The translations under genes were made by a program, and so were the position numbers. From Podospora pseudocomata (Eukaryota > Ascomycota > Sordariomycetes > Sordariales > Podosporaceae): a DNA stretch of 64,000 nucleotides. Below, piece by piece: positions 9,351-21,300 of this stretch (its first letter is position 1; every line of letters begins with the position of its first letter). The stretch is from contig NW_026946363.1 in NCBI RefSeq assembly GCF_035222375.1, positions 1,302,001-1,366,000 on the forward strand, given 5' to 3'. A model generated the notes under the pieces. It saw only the letters and a program-made list of their open reading frames with translations, did not search any database and was not told where the DNA came from.

Positions 9351-12300
9351 ACAGCCCCCTTGAGTTGAAAAAAGAAAGCAAGTAAATAAATCTGATGGGG
9401 AGTACGAAGAGCAGATGGTGTCTTTTTTTTGCTTCTCCGACAGTCTTGAAAGGGGCGTGTCTGTGTGATGAGTGTGGTGTTTGTAAAACGGGGACGCCGG
9501 CGGATCGAAAAAATCACAGTGTATTATAATTCGGTGGTTTGTCTGTTTCAAGCTAGTCCGCCAAAAGGAAGAGAAGGAAAATGGCAAGGGGAGGGGTGAA
9601 TGGGTGAAAGGGAAGGGGAAGAGACCTATGAATTGTACTGTAGAGAGAGGGGTTCTGGGTAGACATAGAGCCAATCGATGCTGCTTCTTTGCTTAAGCCT
9701 GACCATCTTGCTGAATGAAAACGTGGGGGTTTGGTGAGGGAGTCCAGATGATGGTGCGTTTGATGGATGTGCAGGGCATTTGTTCGTGAGTGGTGGGATG
9801 GGTTATCTGATGGGAGGTGAGGTCAATAGGGGTAAGGTGGTGGTGGTTGTTGTTTGTGTATCCTGGGTGATCATGCCTGGTGGTTGTGTCTTTTTTTTGT
9901 AAGGGAAGTCGAGATGGTTGTTGACTGATGGGTGGGTGGTTGAATGAAGTTTTGGGTGAGTTGGGGGTTCCATCGTTTGTCTGCAAACTTTGTGAATGTG
10001 AGAGGGTGAGCAGTTTGGGGTTGAAAGTGAGGTATGATATGGAGAGATGGAAAAGATTCTATGTACGTGCGATGGTGTGGCGGATTCCACATTCCAATAT
10101 CTGTTGCGTAGTTGTGGTCTTGTGTCGGAGAGAGATAGTTTTTCTGATGGGAACGGTTCTGGTGATGAGAATATGGGCTTGTTTAGCTGGGTGACTAGGT
10201 ACGTGGGATGATGGCGACGGCTAGGGTCCTCTTGTGTTATGTTGGAGACTATAACGGATAGGCCAACCTCAAGGTGGCGGATGAGATTGAACGCCCATAA
10301 AGTTGCTGAACTACTGTGGTATATCACCCTGATAGGCAATGCAGGTGAGCTCACCCATATACCCACCTATCGATAATGTATCTTGAGACACAAACACTCT
10401 ATAAAAGGTTCCTCAACACTCCCACCTACGTACACCCATACAACATGCTCTCAAATCTTGAAGCTGAAAGGGAATGTAGAGGAGATGTGTTTATGGTCTT
10501 CATATCTCGTGCGAAATATGCGCGTTACAACTCTGCTCCCTAAGGCAAACAGATACGCGGTAGGTGCCCTTTATGAACACTTGATACCTAATCATATCAC
10601 ATACCAGTGGCGTTAAAGAATATCAAGAAATGGGCTTGATTCCTCATGAAACGTTCATCCAATTTCCTTGTTTCCAGTAACAGGTACCAACTCCACTAAG
10701 CCCTGACTGGCTGACATGATACTACACTTCTCGAGTTGATGAATGAATCACCATCGATGAGCTCAGCATAACCATCGTTGTCGGGATCGCTCATAACCCT
10801 GATGAGCGAGGCAAAAAAAAGTCCTGAACCATGTCCCCGTGAAAACGAGAAGAGCCATATGGATTAGTAAACTTTGGTGATGATGAGGTGATAAGGCCCA
10901 GACCGAACTCGGTGTTGGAGCGAAAGGCAAGGTGGCAGTGTAGTAGCAATATAGATAGACATTGGAAGATCATCTTGGATGTGGGTGGGATGCTAACGGT
11001 CATGAGAGCGGCACGTGCATCTGAATGTACCGACCGACCTGCACGGCGGGAGCAGGCGGAGGGTAGCAGAGCCATCGAATGGTGGTGTGATCTGAGATGT
11101 ATAGGTCTTTTGCTTTTACGGTCCCTGATAGTCATACTATGTATATAAGGTTTGGTTCTGTGAAGGCAGTTACACAAAGTCCCAGCCAGTTTAATGATAT
11201 ACCGCCTGTTTAGACAGCCGCCAGTAAAGTTCAAGTGCGACCTAGGTATGTGTGATTGATTCGCTTCTTGTGCTCCGTTTCACCGTCTCATTAACGGCCG
11301 TGGTCAACCACGCGGCCGGGTACAAGGAGTGCAACTTCAACCGATTGACTCGAAGGTTGTGCAAATTTCAAAAGGTTCGCTGTTACGACAAGCCGAGAAA
11401 TTACCTCGCTGTTCTCGGCTTGACGGAGGTGACGTCGGTGCCGGCTTGCTCGGGATCGGGGGTGTCGTATCCAGCAACAAAGAAAACTACACACACGCGT
11501 CCCTGCATCACTTCGCCCCGTCACTACTACAAGGCTGATCGGGGCGGTGAAAAAGGCTGGTGAAAAAGCCGGAAGCTTCCAGGTTGTTGGTGGTAGCTTG
11601 TGGTCCGCTGGTAGGGCTTCACTTCTCCGTCCCTAGTCTTGGAGTTTGACAAATTCTTGAATCCTTGTCGCTCCCACAGACATTTCGGGGTTTGGAGGGG
11701 TTCTTTGATGCTGACGTTATGCCCCGCAGCTCGACGTGACACTCCGGTCTCGTACATATATCACCCGCAGACGTGTTCGGGCTGTATGTAGGTAAAACGG
11801 TAAAAACACGACTTGGCTGCTTGACGCGTATTATCGAGACTGTGCTTGTTGTTATTGTTTCTGCACCCTGGAAGTATTCACCACTCACACAAGGGACAGG
11901 AGAGGTGGTGGCAGTGGTCGAGGGCCACGGCTAGAGACCGGGCAACCGCAGCTGGCCTTGCCACCTCATCCTGGTGAGGCGTTCATCTTGAGACATAGTG
12001 GGGATAAATAGTATCAGTTTCTAGGAGATTCCTACTAAAAAAATTCTATAAAAGAGCAACAGTTGGAATCATCATGATGAAGAAGATAAAAGATTCATGA
12101 AATGACATCGATTTTGCACTTCCTGCATCATTGCCAAGCCGTCCATGACAGATCAAGTCAGCAGGGATCAGTCGATCGGCTTTGCAGATAGAAAAGTGGA
12201 TCCGGCTTGGCAGATAACAAAGCTGTGGAGACCCCACCTCTCCGCCTTTCTATCGAAGCCCAAGCGTGCCGCCAACGATCTCGGAAGACGCCTTTGAGAA

Positions 12301-13930
12301 TAAAAGATCGATTACTGTACGATACTGACGGATATGGACACCGAAATGCCGCGGTTCATCTGACCATGCGGATGGCCATCTCCCACGCGAGCTTCCCGTT
12401 ACTGGCCCGTCCAAGGGAAAATATATTGCTGCCCGTTCTTGGCTGCCAAATTGGCCGCGGCCACCTCTACTCGAGACCAAGGGACCAAGACCAACTGTCC
12501 AAACCAAGAATTTGTCGCGGCTACCATTGGCGCTACCTGACTGGGCGGGTGGCTTTCTCAGGCGCGCCGATCGAGTGCCCGTATCGAGGGTTTTGCCCAT
12601 GATCATGCAGCGCAGCGTCGGCCCTTGGCTGGTCTTTCTGCTTGCAACATAGATAGAAACAACTCTACTCGCTGGAAAGGAGCAGCAGTTGCGTCGTCAG
12701 CAAGAAGACTTGGTGATGCCGCCGTCCAATGCGACAGCTAACTTGGCTGATAATATTGCAGGGAGCAATACCTTGATATCAAGCCACATCTTAACCGGGC
12801 GCCCCGGCACCTAACAGTTAGTGTCCTTCGAGAACGCTTACTGCTGTTATAACCGCCGAAGAATGGGCTCTGGATCAACGATTCAACGCACACACGCCGG
12901 CAGGGGGCAACAGTTCAATTCCGACTTTCATGATTCAGCGCAATTTGGGCTTCTCAGACTTTTCGAGGAGAGGGCGTGAATTGTCCGATAGTCCTTCATA
13001 AGAGAATGGCCACCACCAGATGTACCAGATAAAGGACGCAGCCGTCCTGCCGAGGCGTGGGTGATGAGGGCGTCTCAGACGAACAAAGCGAAGGGGTCAA
13101 ATGGTAGAGGCGGGAAGCAAAGCCGTAATTCGAATAACCGGGAAAAGGTCTAGAGCAGGTGGTATTTTCAAAAGTGAGGGATTGGAGCTGAACCAGTCTG
13201 CAAAGTTTCACTTGGAAATCCTCCGTACCTTAATCGTCCATGGATATCAGATTGTGCCATGCTCGGATCAAACCTGTGAATCGTGAGTTGTCTTCTTCTG
13301 TTTCTTCTGTACTGGCCCACAAACCTGAATTCTGTGAAATAAAAGCGGCGAAAAAAGGTTGCTCCCGCATTCAGCGGATGACCAAGTTCCAGCTTCTTTT
13401 TCACCAACACTTGTGAACCTGGAACCCGACGGCACCCCTGCCCTCCCCGCCGAAGGATCCGACCCACTTGGGATTAGCTTGCTGTGTCTACCATTAAGCA
13501 CAGCCCTCCCGCCCCCCTCTCCTGCCTCAAACAGCGAGACATCCCCCCAACCCCAGCGCCCATCTCTCGCCTCGACTCCGCTTCCATCCTTTAACATAGC
13601 GGTTCGCTCCAACCAACCCTTCCCTTCCTCTTCCACCCCGATTGCCATTAACCGTGTCCCTTCTCCACTCATTCGCACGCAGCACACAGTGTTCGCCGGC
13701 CCTTTGAGGGAGTTCACCTTCGACGCAGCTCGAGCCGACTTCTGCTTCCGACCGCGAATGAAGCAGAGCCGTTGCATCCTCGAGGGGTAATCTGTCGACG
13801 ACAACACGGGTGCATCTGCTCGCCGCCAGCAATCTGCGATGCTGATGGCCGTCGTGCACCCTTGAAGTTCACCACAGCGCCACTGAGCCTTCACCTTCAT
13901 ATCATCTCGTCTCGTCCCGTCTCTCCCAAG
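9351..13930. other. 4.6-kb region without recognisable genes
   Basis: After the MPP-beta 3' UTR no frame shows domains, codon bias or splice-joinable pieces. Frames on the minus strand at 9803-10366 and on the plus strand at 12207-12602 are low-complexity or random-like. Isolated TATA-like boxes occur at 10400-10408, 11143-11151 and 12047-12054 without a convincing coding region behind them. The last few hundred bases (from about 13500, pyrimidine-rich) probably form the long 5' leader of the RING-H2 gene. Confidence 0.5.
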
Positions 13931-15517
13931 ATGGCCTTCATTGATCCTGCCTTGGTGTTGCAAGGCGTTCGGATAGTTGCAAGACAAGCAACCGAGACCG
14001 TGGTATCGACCGCATTGTCATCAACAATCAACCCATCGCCCACCACGGATATCACCAACTCACCAACGGACTCGCCCACCGTCCAACCCTCTTTGACCTC
14101 TCTCACATCATCGACCTCACCCGAAGCGACTCCGAGTCCGTCTCCGCAGCCATCGCCGGGAGGTAACAATTCCTCGCCGTTGCTGTTTTTTGTAGCGCTG
14201 GGCTTTGGTGTCGTCTTCACCAATCTCTGGTAAGCAGGAAAGAAAGGCGATGAGAAATATCTGAACATGGGTGTCTAACGAAGAGGCAGGATTATCGTTG
14301 GGGTCAAGTACTGCTTCAGATACAATGCCCGTAACCGTCAAATGCGGATGAATGAAGATGGCGAACCAATCAACATGGAGAACATGCCTCGCCCGCATCG
14401 TCGTCGGCGCGAAAAGAAATTGATGACCATCGATGAGGTCAACGAAAAATTTCCGATGCTCAAGTACAAGACGTGGGTTGCAAGCCGAGCGCAGGAAGGA
14501 CTACCTACCCGCGGCGGTGTTTCAAGCCCCAGTCGCCCAAACAGTGTCCGCGATGCCGAAGGTGTGATTTCCGAGCTTCCTAATAAGGAGCGCATGTCTA
14601 CCGAGGAGCGACCAACAACGAGCGCAGCCGCACCAGCAGCAGAAGCGACAGCGAAAAACGAAACGGCCGCAACTCCCGAGTCAACGACGGCGGCTGCCCA
14701 GACCGAGAAGCCCGGAAAACATGCTTCAAAGGAAAGCACCTCGAGTTCGATAGGTGGGCCTCATCCAAGGATATCCACGGATAGGGAACGGGATGGGGGC
14801 AATGATGGAGCTCGGGATGCTGATGCCGGAACTCTCCATAAAGCGTCGACCCAAGGCGCACATGATGACGATGAGGAAGATGATGAGCACATTGATGCTG
14901 CCATCCCACCCGAATGCATGGGGACCTCGGGAGACACGTGTGCTATTTGCATCGACACTCTCGAAGACGACGATGACGTGCGCGGCTTGACTTGTGGCCA
15001 TGCTTTCCACGCTGTTTGCTTGGACCCGTGGCTCACGAGCAGGAGGGCATGCTGCCCATTGTGCAAGGCTGATTATTACACTCCCAAGCCACGACCTCCA
15101 GGCGCTGAGGGTCCCGACGGGGCCACGGTGATCGCCATCAGCCTCGTTGATTCGCGCTCGAACCGGATGAACATGCCCAATCGGCCACGGCGCACCTTCT
15201 TTGGTCTTCTGGGCTCTGACAACCGGAGCGAGAGAGAAATGTATGCCAGCAACAGACATAGGCATGATAACCGAACACGATCCTCCCGTGCTCGCGATAA
15301 CAGGCGAGGGAACAGGACTCGTGCGCCAACGAGTCCTGCTCCAGTGTCGGAGAGCCAGGCTAGCAGCGGCGGTTGGTTCTCCAACATGAGAACAGCTATT
15401 TCGAGACTTCCAAGAGGGCGGCAGCAAAACACCGACAGCCAGACTACCCCACCAGCATCGGGGGCCAACCCGGCTGTGACACCATCCCAGCTTGAAGCTG
15501 GAGTACAGAGATCATGA
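13931..15517 (+). CDS. Single-pass membrane RING-H2 protein, probable E3 ubiquitin ligase
   Basis: Two exons, 13931-14229 and 14290-15517, encode 508 residues; the 60-nt intron begins GTAAGC and ends CAG. Residues 1-82 are Ser/Thr/Pro-rich and probably lumenal or extracellular. One hydrophobic segment at about 83-107 (LLFFVALGFGVVFTNLWIIV) spans the intron junction. After a basic stretch, the RING-H2 finger lies at 317-358: CAICIDTLEDDDD, then CGHAFHAVCLDPWL and CCPLC. All eight ligands (C3H2C3) are visible. The C-terminal 150 residues are Arg/Ser-rich and disordered. The topology (lumenal low-complexity head, one TM, cytosolic RING) matches fungal membrane E3 ligases of the endomembrane system. 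Substrate unknown. The start has a good context (cccaagATGG). Confidence 0.85.
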
Positions 15518-16637
15518 TCTTCAGCCCATCTTGGAGGGGAGAGGAGTTGTGTGCTCATGACATCGCTGTTCCCCGCATCTATTGATACCCGTATTTCCCA
15601 CCATGTACATGTAATTTTCTGATGCCGTCATAACGACTGCTTGGGAGTCGCAATTCGCCCATTTCACTAGCCTCTAAAAGTTCTAGTACTGGTGACTCGT
15701 TATCGGAGTCTTGCAATTTATCTCGCAAGCACTTGCGTCTGATAAAGTGGCGGTAATCCCTGAGGCATCAAGAGAAAAATTAGCCGGTAACGAAGTGGGC
15801 GACGCAGACTCAGGCATTTGAGCGCCAGGAAGAGGGTAGAAGAGAAGAGCAGGAGAGCGCTGAGCACTAAGCTGCTGGCTGGGATATTGGCTGTTGTACC
15901 TTTCAATTAGTCTGTTTTTCTTCTTTCTCTCGATCTGGCTTTCACTGTCGGTTTGTTTATTATGGGATGTTTGTTTGCGGGTTGCGTCCCCCTTGTTTTC
16001 CTCCCCACATTTGGATTTGCATAGCACCCCTCACCATATTTGGCTTTTTTGTTTCGAAGGACAACGCGAGAGGAGGCTACACTTGACACACACGACTCAC
16101 AACCCTCTACCACAAGGGAAGAAAGGGACAAGCATGGAGTTTACTTGGGATTTGGTTTTGTGTTTTTTTTGCTCATGGGTTGGGAAGGGAATGTAAGCTG
16201 GATGGGATGGGATGGGATGGGATAAGGGTGGCGGTTACAACGTGTATATGTTTGCGAAATGGGGAGGGGGTTGCTGAAAGGACTTTTTGGAGGGCTTGCC
16301 ATGTAGTGGAATTTGAACCAGATGAAGCACACGTGAACAAGAATGGTTCAGCTGTTGTTGATGTGATCATTGTGTGGTGTCTATTGCTATGCTCGCTGTG
16401 GATCGTCCAGTATATATACCATCTGAAATTGAAGGCCAGAAAAGACCTTCTGGGCTGCTGCTCAACTTGAAGCTACTTCCAGTGATATGCTTCAAACCAT
16501 CTTTCATATAGCTATCCCTCATCAATGTATGGTGGTGTCGTGGCCCGCGTTGGAAATAAAAAACGCTAACCGCCATATCCCTTTCATCTTCCTCAACCTG
16601 CCTTCCGTCAAAGTTGTCTCTCTCTCTCTAAAAGCGA
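15518..16637. other. Convergent intergenic region
   Basis: 1.1 kb between convergent stop codons. It contains a (TGGGA)n pentanucleotide tract at 16199-16222. No gene or RNA recognised. Confidence 0.5.
16199..16222. repeat. Pentanucleotide microsatellite (TGGGA)n
   Basis: About four to five tandem units of GGATG/TGGGA are visible directly in the sequence. Confidence 0.8.
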
Positions 16638-17732
16638 TCAGAGGTAACTTCCCTTCTGAAACCTCCCCCCAAAATTCGCCGCCTTGTTCAACAACTCCCT
16701 CTTCTGCTTCCCGCTCACCACCCCACCAACCTTCATGTCCTTCTCCCAGCTAAAAGCCCTCTTGCTCGGGTCATCCTCTTCCTCCTCTTCCTTCCCACTC
16801 CCACTCTTTGCCTTTCTTTCAGCCTTCCTAGCCTGGTGCTGCTCCACCAGACTCTTACCCCTCGTTTGCTCGGTATAAGACTTGATTCTGGCTTCATCCT
16901 CCGCCGTCCGTTTTGACGGCCCGGCTGATGGACCGATGGGTTGTTGAGGGGTGTTGGATGGGTCGTCTCTGCCTAGCACGGCATTGGCGAGGCGACGACG
17001 CTTTTCCTCAGGGGTCTCGGTCCATATTGAGGATACCCCGGAGGAAGACTTGGATTCTGTGACGGCGCGGGGGCCCGTGTTGAATTTGCGGGCTTTGAGC
17101 TTGGTTGGGTCTGGGGCGCGGTAAGAGCTTTCTGTTGGAGGAGCTATCATCCAGGAGTCGCGTTTAGGGGCCGCTTCTGGTTCCGTGTAGGCAGGTAGGG
17201 AGGAACCCTGGGGGGTTGGGCGGGAGGGGACGGAGTCGGGGAGGGCGGGGCAGTAGTCGTCGTCTGAGTCCGAGTCGGAATCGGGGTTGGTGGTTGGGCG
17301 AGTTGAGAGGGGTGCTGGGGGAGGAGCGGGGCCGAGGACTCGGCGGGGTGGGGGGGATGGTTTTGATGAGGGTGGGAGGGCTGGGCCTGGGGAGTCGGAA
17401 TCGGAGTCATCGAGGGGGATCTCGTCGTTGTTTGTTGGTGGGAGGGTTGGTCCTACTGGTGGACGGGAGGGACCGATGGATGGCTTTGCGACGGTGGGAT
17501 TGAGTGGATTTGATGGGTTTTCTGATGGGGGGAGCGACGGTCCTATTGATGACTTTGTGGGAGGTGGTGCGCCGGGACCAAACCCATCGTCGGAGTCGTC
17601 ATCTAGGGGTATTTCATCATCGTTGTCACGTCGCGAGACTTTGGGTGGAGGAGATGCTAGGAGGCCGTCGTCTTCTGGTATGCGCTTGCGCTTTTGAAGA
17701 TGTGGTGGTAACTGGGGTCCGATGGAAGACAT
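16638..17732 (-). CDS. GPALPP1-like protein (IGPxLPP repeats, DUF3752)
   Basis: One uninterrupted 364-residue frame. The N-terminal half has repeated I/V-G-P-x-L/R-P-P motifs (SIGPQLPP, SIGPSLPP, SIGPSRPP, VGPTLPP, PGPALPP) alternating with acidic clusters such as DDEIPLDD, the signature of GPALPP-motif proteins. The C-terminal half carries the conserved DUF3752 features: SWMIAPP, RKFNTGPRA, IWTETPEEKRRRLANAVLGR, a KSLVEQHQARKAERK helix and the terminal RAFSWEKDMKVGG. The cellular role of the family is poorly defined; nuclear location is inferred from basic patches. It starts at ATG 17732, 575 bp from the divergent VPS8 gene. Confidence 0.85.
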   Translation of the reverse strand: MSSIGPQLPPHLQKRKRIPEDDGLLASPPPKVSRRDNDDEIPLDDDSDDGFGPGAPPPTKSSIGPSLPPSENPSNPLNPTVAKPSIGPSRPPVGPTLPPTNNDEIPLDDSDSDSPGPALPPSSKPSPPPRRVLGPAPPPAPLSTRPTTNPDSDSDSDDDYCPALPDSVPSRPTPQGSSLPAYTEPEAAPKRDSWMIAPPTESSYRAPDPTKLKARKFNTGPRAVTESKSSSGVSSIWTETPEEKRRRLANAVLGRDDPSNTPQQPIGPSAGPSKRTAEDEARIKSYTEQTRGKSLVEQHQARKAERKAKSGSGKEEEEEDDPSKRAFSWEKDMKVGGVVSGKQKRELLNKAANFGGRFQKGSYL

Positions 17733-18307
17733 GATGACAGTCTCATATGACTGTTGACGAGTGAGTTCTTTGTTTGTGATGGGTCCAATGCCTGGTTGAA
17801 GTTGAGAATAAGTTCGCGACAGCCAGGGGGATGATGCAAATGGTTCCAGTTGGGGTGCTGCTGCTAGCTTATCGATAAGGCTGACAGCACCACTAATTCA
17901 GGTGGCTGAGCTTGAGCAAGGATGTTGAACATGGGGGGTCTCTGGGAGGCCCGGGGAGCTGGGCTGCACGCGCAATTGCTCCACGACTTCCAAGGTTCCC
18001 AGCTCCCGTCGAATGCGCCAACCTTCCGAGGGGCCGCATCTCTTGATTCGCATGTACAGAATAGAGGGGGACTGAAGATTGAGACTGGTTCTTCCAAATG
18101 TACAAACTTTTCAAACTTCTGTCCTCAGCCCTAGAAATCTTTGCGCTGCCCCGCAGGCAACGAGGCGTCGTCCCGCCAAGCTTCCATACCCTGATCGAAT
18201 CTACCCAAGAAAGCGAGTGATAGCCTTTCGGCATCGAGTACATACTTTTGCGCGACATACACATTTACGAGTCTTTGCGGAGCAATGCATTCAGCAGCCA
18301 GCGCCAG
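17733..18307. promoter_or_regulatory. Divergent promoter region between GPALPP1-like gene and VPS8
   Basis: 575 bp separate two start codons on opposite strands, so this stretch should hold both promoters and 5' UTRs. No TATA box or clear operator is visible. Confidence 0.5.
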
Positions 18308-21300
18308 ATGAGTTCGAGTCAAGCACAGGGCAGCAATGGCCCGGGAGACAATATGGCCGACGTCCCAGAACTGGCCCCAGAAGCAGATGATCACAGGCTA
18401 GGGTCGAGCTCTAGCGATGAGGAGACAATAAGAGGGGAGCGTGACGAAGACTATGTTACTGATGCCGCCATACTGGAGGAAGAGGATGAGAACCGGCCAG
18501 CTGACGTTCCAATACCCACTGTCGAGGTCGATACCTCTGCTTCCATACCCAACCACTATCGTGGAATTGTTGGAGCTTCACAGGAGGCTGCTTCGGAAGA
18601 TGGGTCGACCGATGCTATACCCCGGTTGGCGGCAAGCCCTATGGGTTCCAACCTTTCAATTCCAGATGATACTCCGTCTGCTCAGGTGCGTTTTTGAAGA
18701 GTTGCTTGGTCTGGAACTGGAACTGACAGTTGCTGCAGGGCTCCGTCGTTTCCTCGGTGGGTAGCAGTGTCATGCCCTCCTTCGCTCGCCGACCTGGTAT
18801 GAGCCCAACGCCATCTTTCAGGCCGTTTGACCAGAGATTCCAATCTGGTATTGCCTCGCCACACCTAAGCTCTCCCCGACCGTCCTCACCTGCCTTTCTT
18901 GCTGGACATAGCCGAACAGTGTCTGTGAGCAGTCAGTTTCTACTCGATTCGGGTGAAACAGAGACGCCGTCTCCGCCATGGGAGGTTGTGAGGTGGACGA
19001 AGCTGAGAAAGCTAAATAGCCAGGCTTTCTCGGAGGCAGGAAAGAGAAATTTTGGAACTCCGACCTGTCTTGCCGTCACAGCAAATATCGTGATGGGGAC
19101 ATCAAAGGGCATAATCCTGGTTTTTGACTATAACCAAAATCTCAAGTTGATCATTGGTCCCGGAACAAAAGGTTCGCTTTGAGCCGCTCCTCCGGTACGA
19201 AAATCAAGGGCTAACTGGATGGCAGCTGTTGAGTCGGGTCCTATCACATCGATTGCCATTTCGGCAGACCATAGCACTATAGCTGGTGGACACTCTAACG
19301 GCAATATCTTTACCTGGGACACCACCCGAGCGGCGAGACCGTTTCTTAGCATACCCCATCTGGACTCAACACAAGTCCAACGCAGAACGGCCGACGGTCA
19401 TGTCTCCAATGTTGCTATCACTCACTTAGGATTTCTCGGAACACGCCACACAGCACTCGTTTCGGCCGACGACAGAGGAATGGCCTTTTCACATCTCGCA
19501 ACGCGGGGCACAGGAGCACTGGGAAGGACAGTGAAGACCACTCGCATTCTCGGGCGCTATCCAGACTCAAAACCACCTGTTGGAAAAACCCTCAAGCCCA
19601 GCACTGTACTAGGGTTTTCCTCATGTCCCCTTGGTAACGTCGAGATGGCTACTGACGGTATGGGCCTCACGGCGATGCTCACCCCCTATTTGCTCGTCAT
19701 TGTCTCCACAACCCCTATCGCGCAAACTCAACACAAATCCGCCCGTCCAAAAGAGGTTGCAGCACACAGTGCCATGACCGGGTGCCTAGCTTGGTTTCCA
19801 GCTGTGAAGCTGAAGGTGCCGGACCCTGTTACTGGAAGTCAAATTTCCAAAGTGAAATTGGTGTACTGCTGGTCAAATGTCCTCACTGTACTAGATGTGG
19901 ATGAGATACCAGAAGACGACAAAGAAAAACTCCCAAGTCTCAAGTTCAGAGCACGGAGCCGATGGACGTGTGAGGAATCGATCGCGGCTGTCCAATGGCT
20001 CAGCAGATCAGTTCTGACGGTTCTCACGATATCCCAACGGCTGATCGTGCTCGAAGATCGAAGCATGCGCATGACGGAGGCTTTTGACTTGATGGGCAAG
20101 CACATCTATCATGCAGATCTTTTTTCAAAACAGCTGAACCCACTGGTGGAACAACTGGATGAAGATGACGACTCGATGCATGGTGTCGTTGCTGACGCGT
20201 TCTACATGAGTTTCAAGGCGTATAAAAGCCGCCTGTTTCTCCTGGGATTCAATGATGTTTCGATAGGCGCTCTGTCCAACTGGGCTGATCGCTTGATCGC
20301 GTTGATGGAATCTGGGGACTATGTGGGGGCCATCCAACTTGCCACGTCCTACTACACAGGTGATGCTAATAAGCTCACCGTCGGACTTCCAGAAGATGCA
20401 AAACTCAGACACTCTATGGTCCAGGACAAGCTGATGGAAATCATGAGCGCCTCGCTCAAGTATGCATTTGGGCAGAGACAGAAGCGGAAAGACAGCGTTA
20501 CAGACGCTCATCTGCAAGAGCTGGCTGAAACCTGCTTTGTGGCTTGCCAAAGCGTCGGGGACGAGGACTTTGTCTTTGACGAGATGTGGGAATGGTACGA
20601 AGATGCCGAGGTTGAAGGCATTTTCCTTGAGACTTTGGAGCCATACATCCTCGATGGATCTATTACGACGGTCCCTCCAGTTGTGGTCAAAGGCATGGTC
20701 ACCCATTTTGTGAGCAAAGGGCTCGAAAGCCGCCTGGAGGAACTGATATGTCATCTGAACACCGCGACTCTCGATTTGGACCAAATCACCCTACTTTGCA
20801 AACAACACAGCCTTTACGACGCCCTCCTATATGTCTGGAATCAAGCCCTTCAAGATTTCATTACGCCCCTCCTCGATTTGCTGGCTTTATTGGTACCATT
20901 GATGCAAAACGGCCGATATTCAGGCTCAGCAAACCCCATCGAGGATGATATTTATGGGGTCAATGCCCTCAAGATCTTCCCATATCTTTCATATGTCCTC
21001 ACGGGACGGGTGTACCCGACTGGTGAGGCCCTGTCAGAAGAGATCGCGCAGAGGGCAAAGGCTGAGCTTTATTGGCTTCTCTTTTCTGGCAAAAGCATTA
21101 CCTGGCCTAAGGGCAGCAACAAGCGACTCCTCACGAAGCCTTCTCAGTCGCAGGAGCCGTCGTTTCCCTACCTACGATTGATCCTTAACTTTGATGCGCC
21201 CAGCTTTCTGAGTGCCCTCAATGAAGCGTTTGAAGATTCCTTCCTCAACGATTCGCCCGAGAAGCAGGCGGCAACCGGCAGCCGACCACGAGATCTACCA

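Noticed and set aside
9803-10366. 187-codon minus-strand open frame
   Set aside because: Thr/Pro/His-rich low-complexity translation of GT-rich DNA; no ATG context or splice support.
12207-12602. 131-codon plus-strand open frame
   Set aside because: No recognisable features and an equally long frame on the opposite strand; looks like chance in GC-rich DNA.
13268-13859. Overlapping open frames on both strands just before the RING-H2 gene
   Set aside because: Several frames of similar length on both strands with biased base composition; best explained as a C/T-rich 5' leader.
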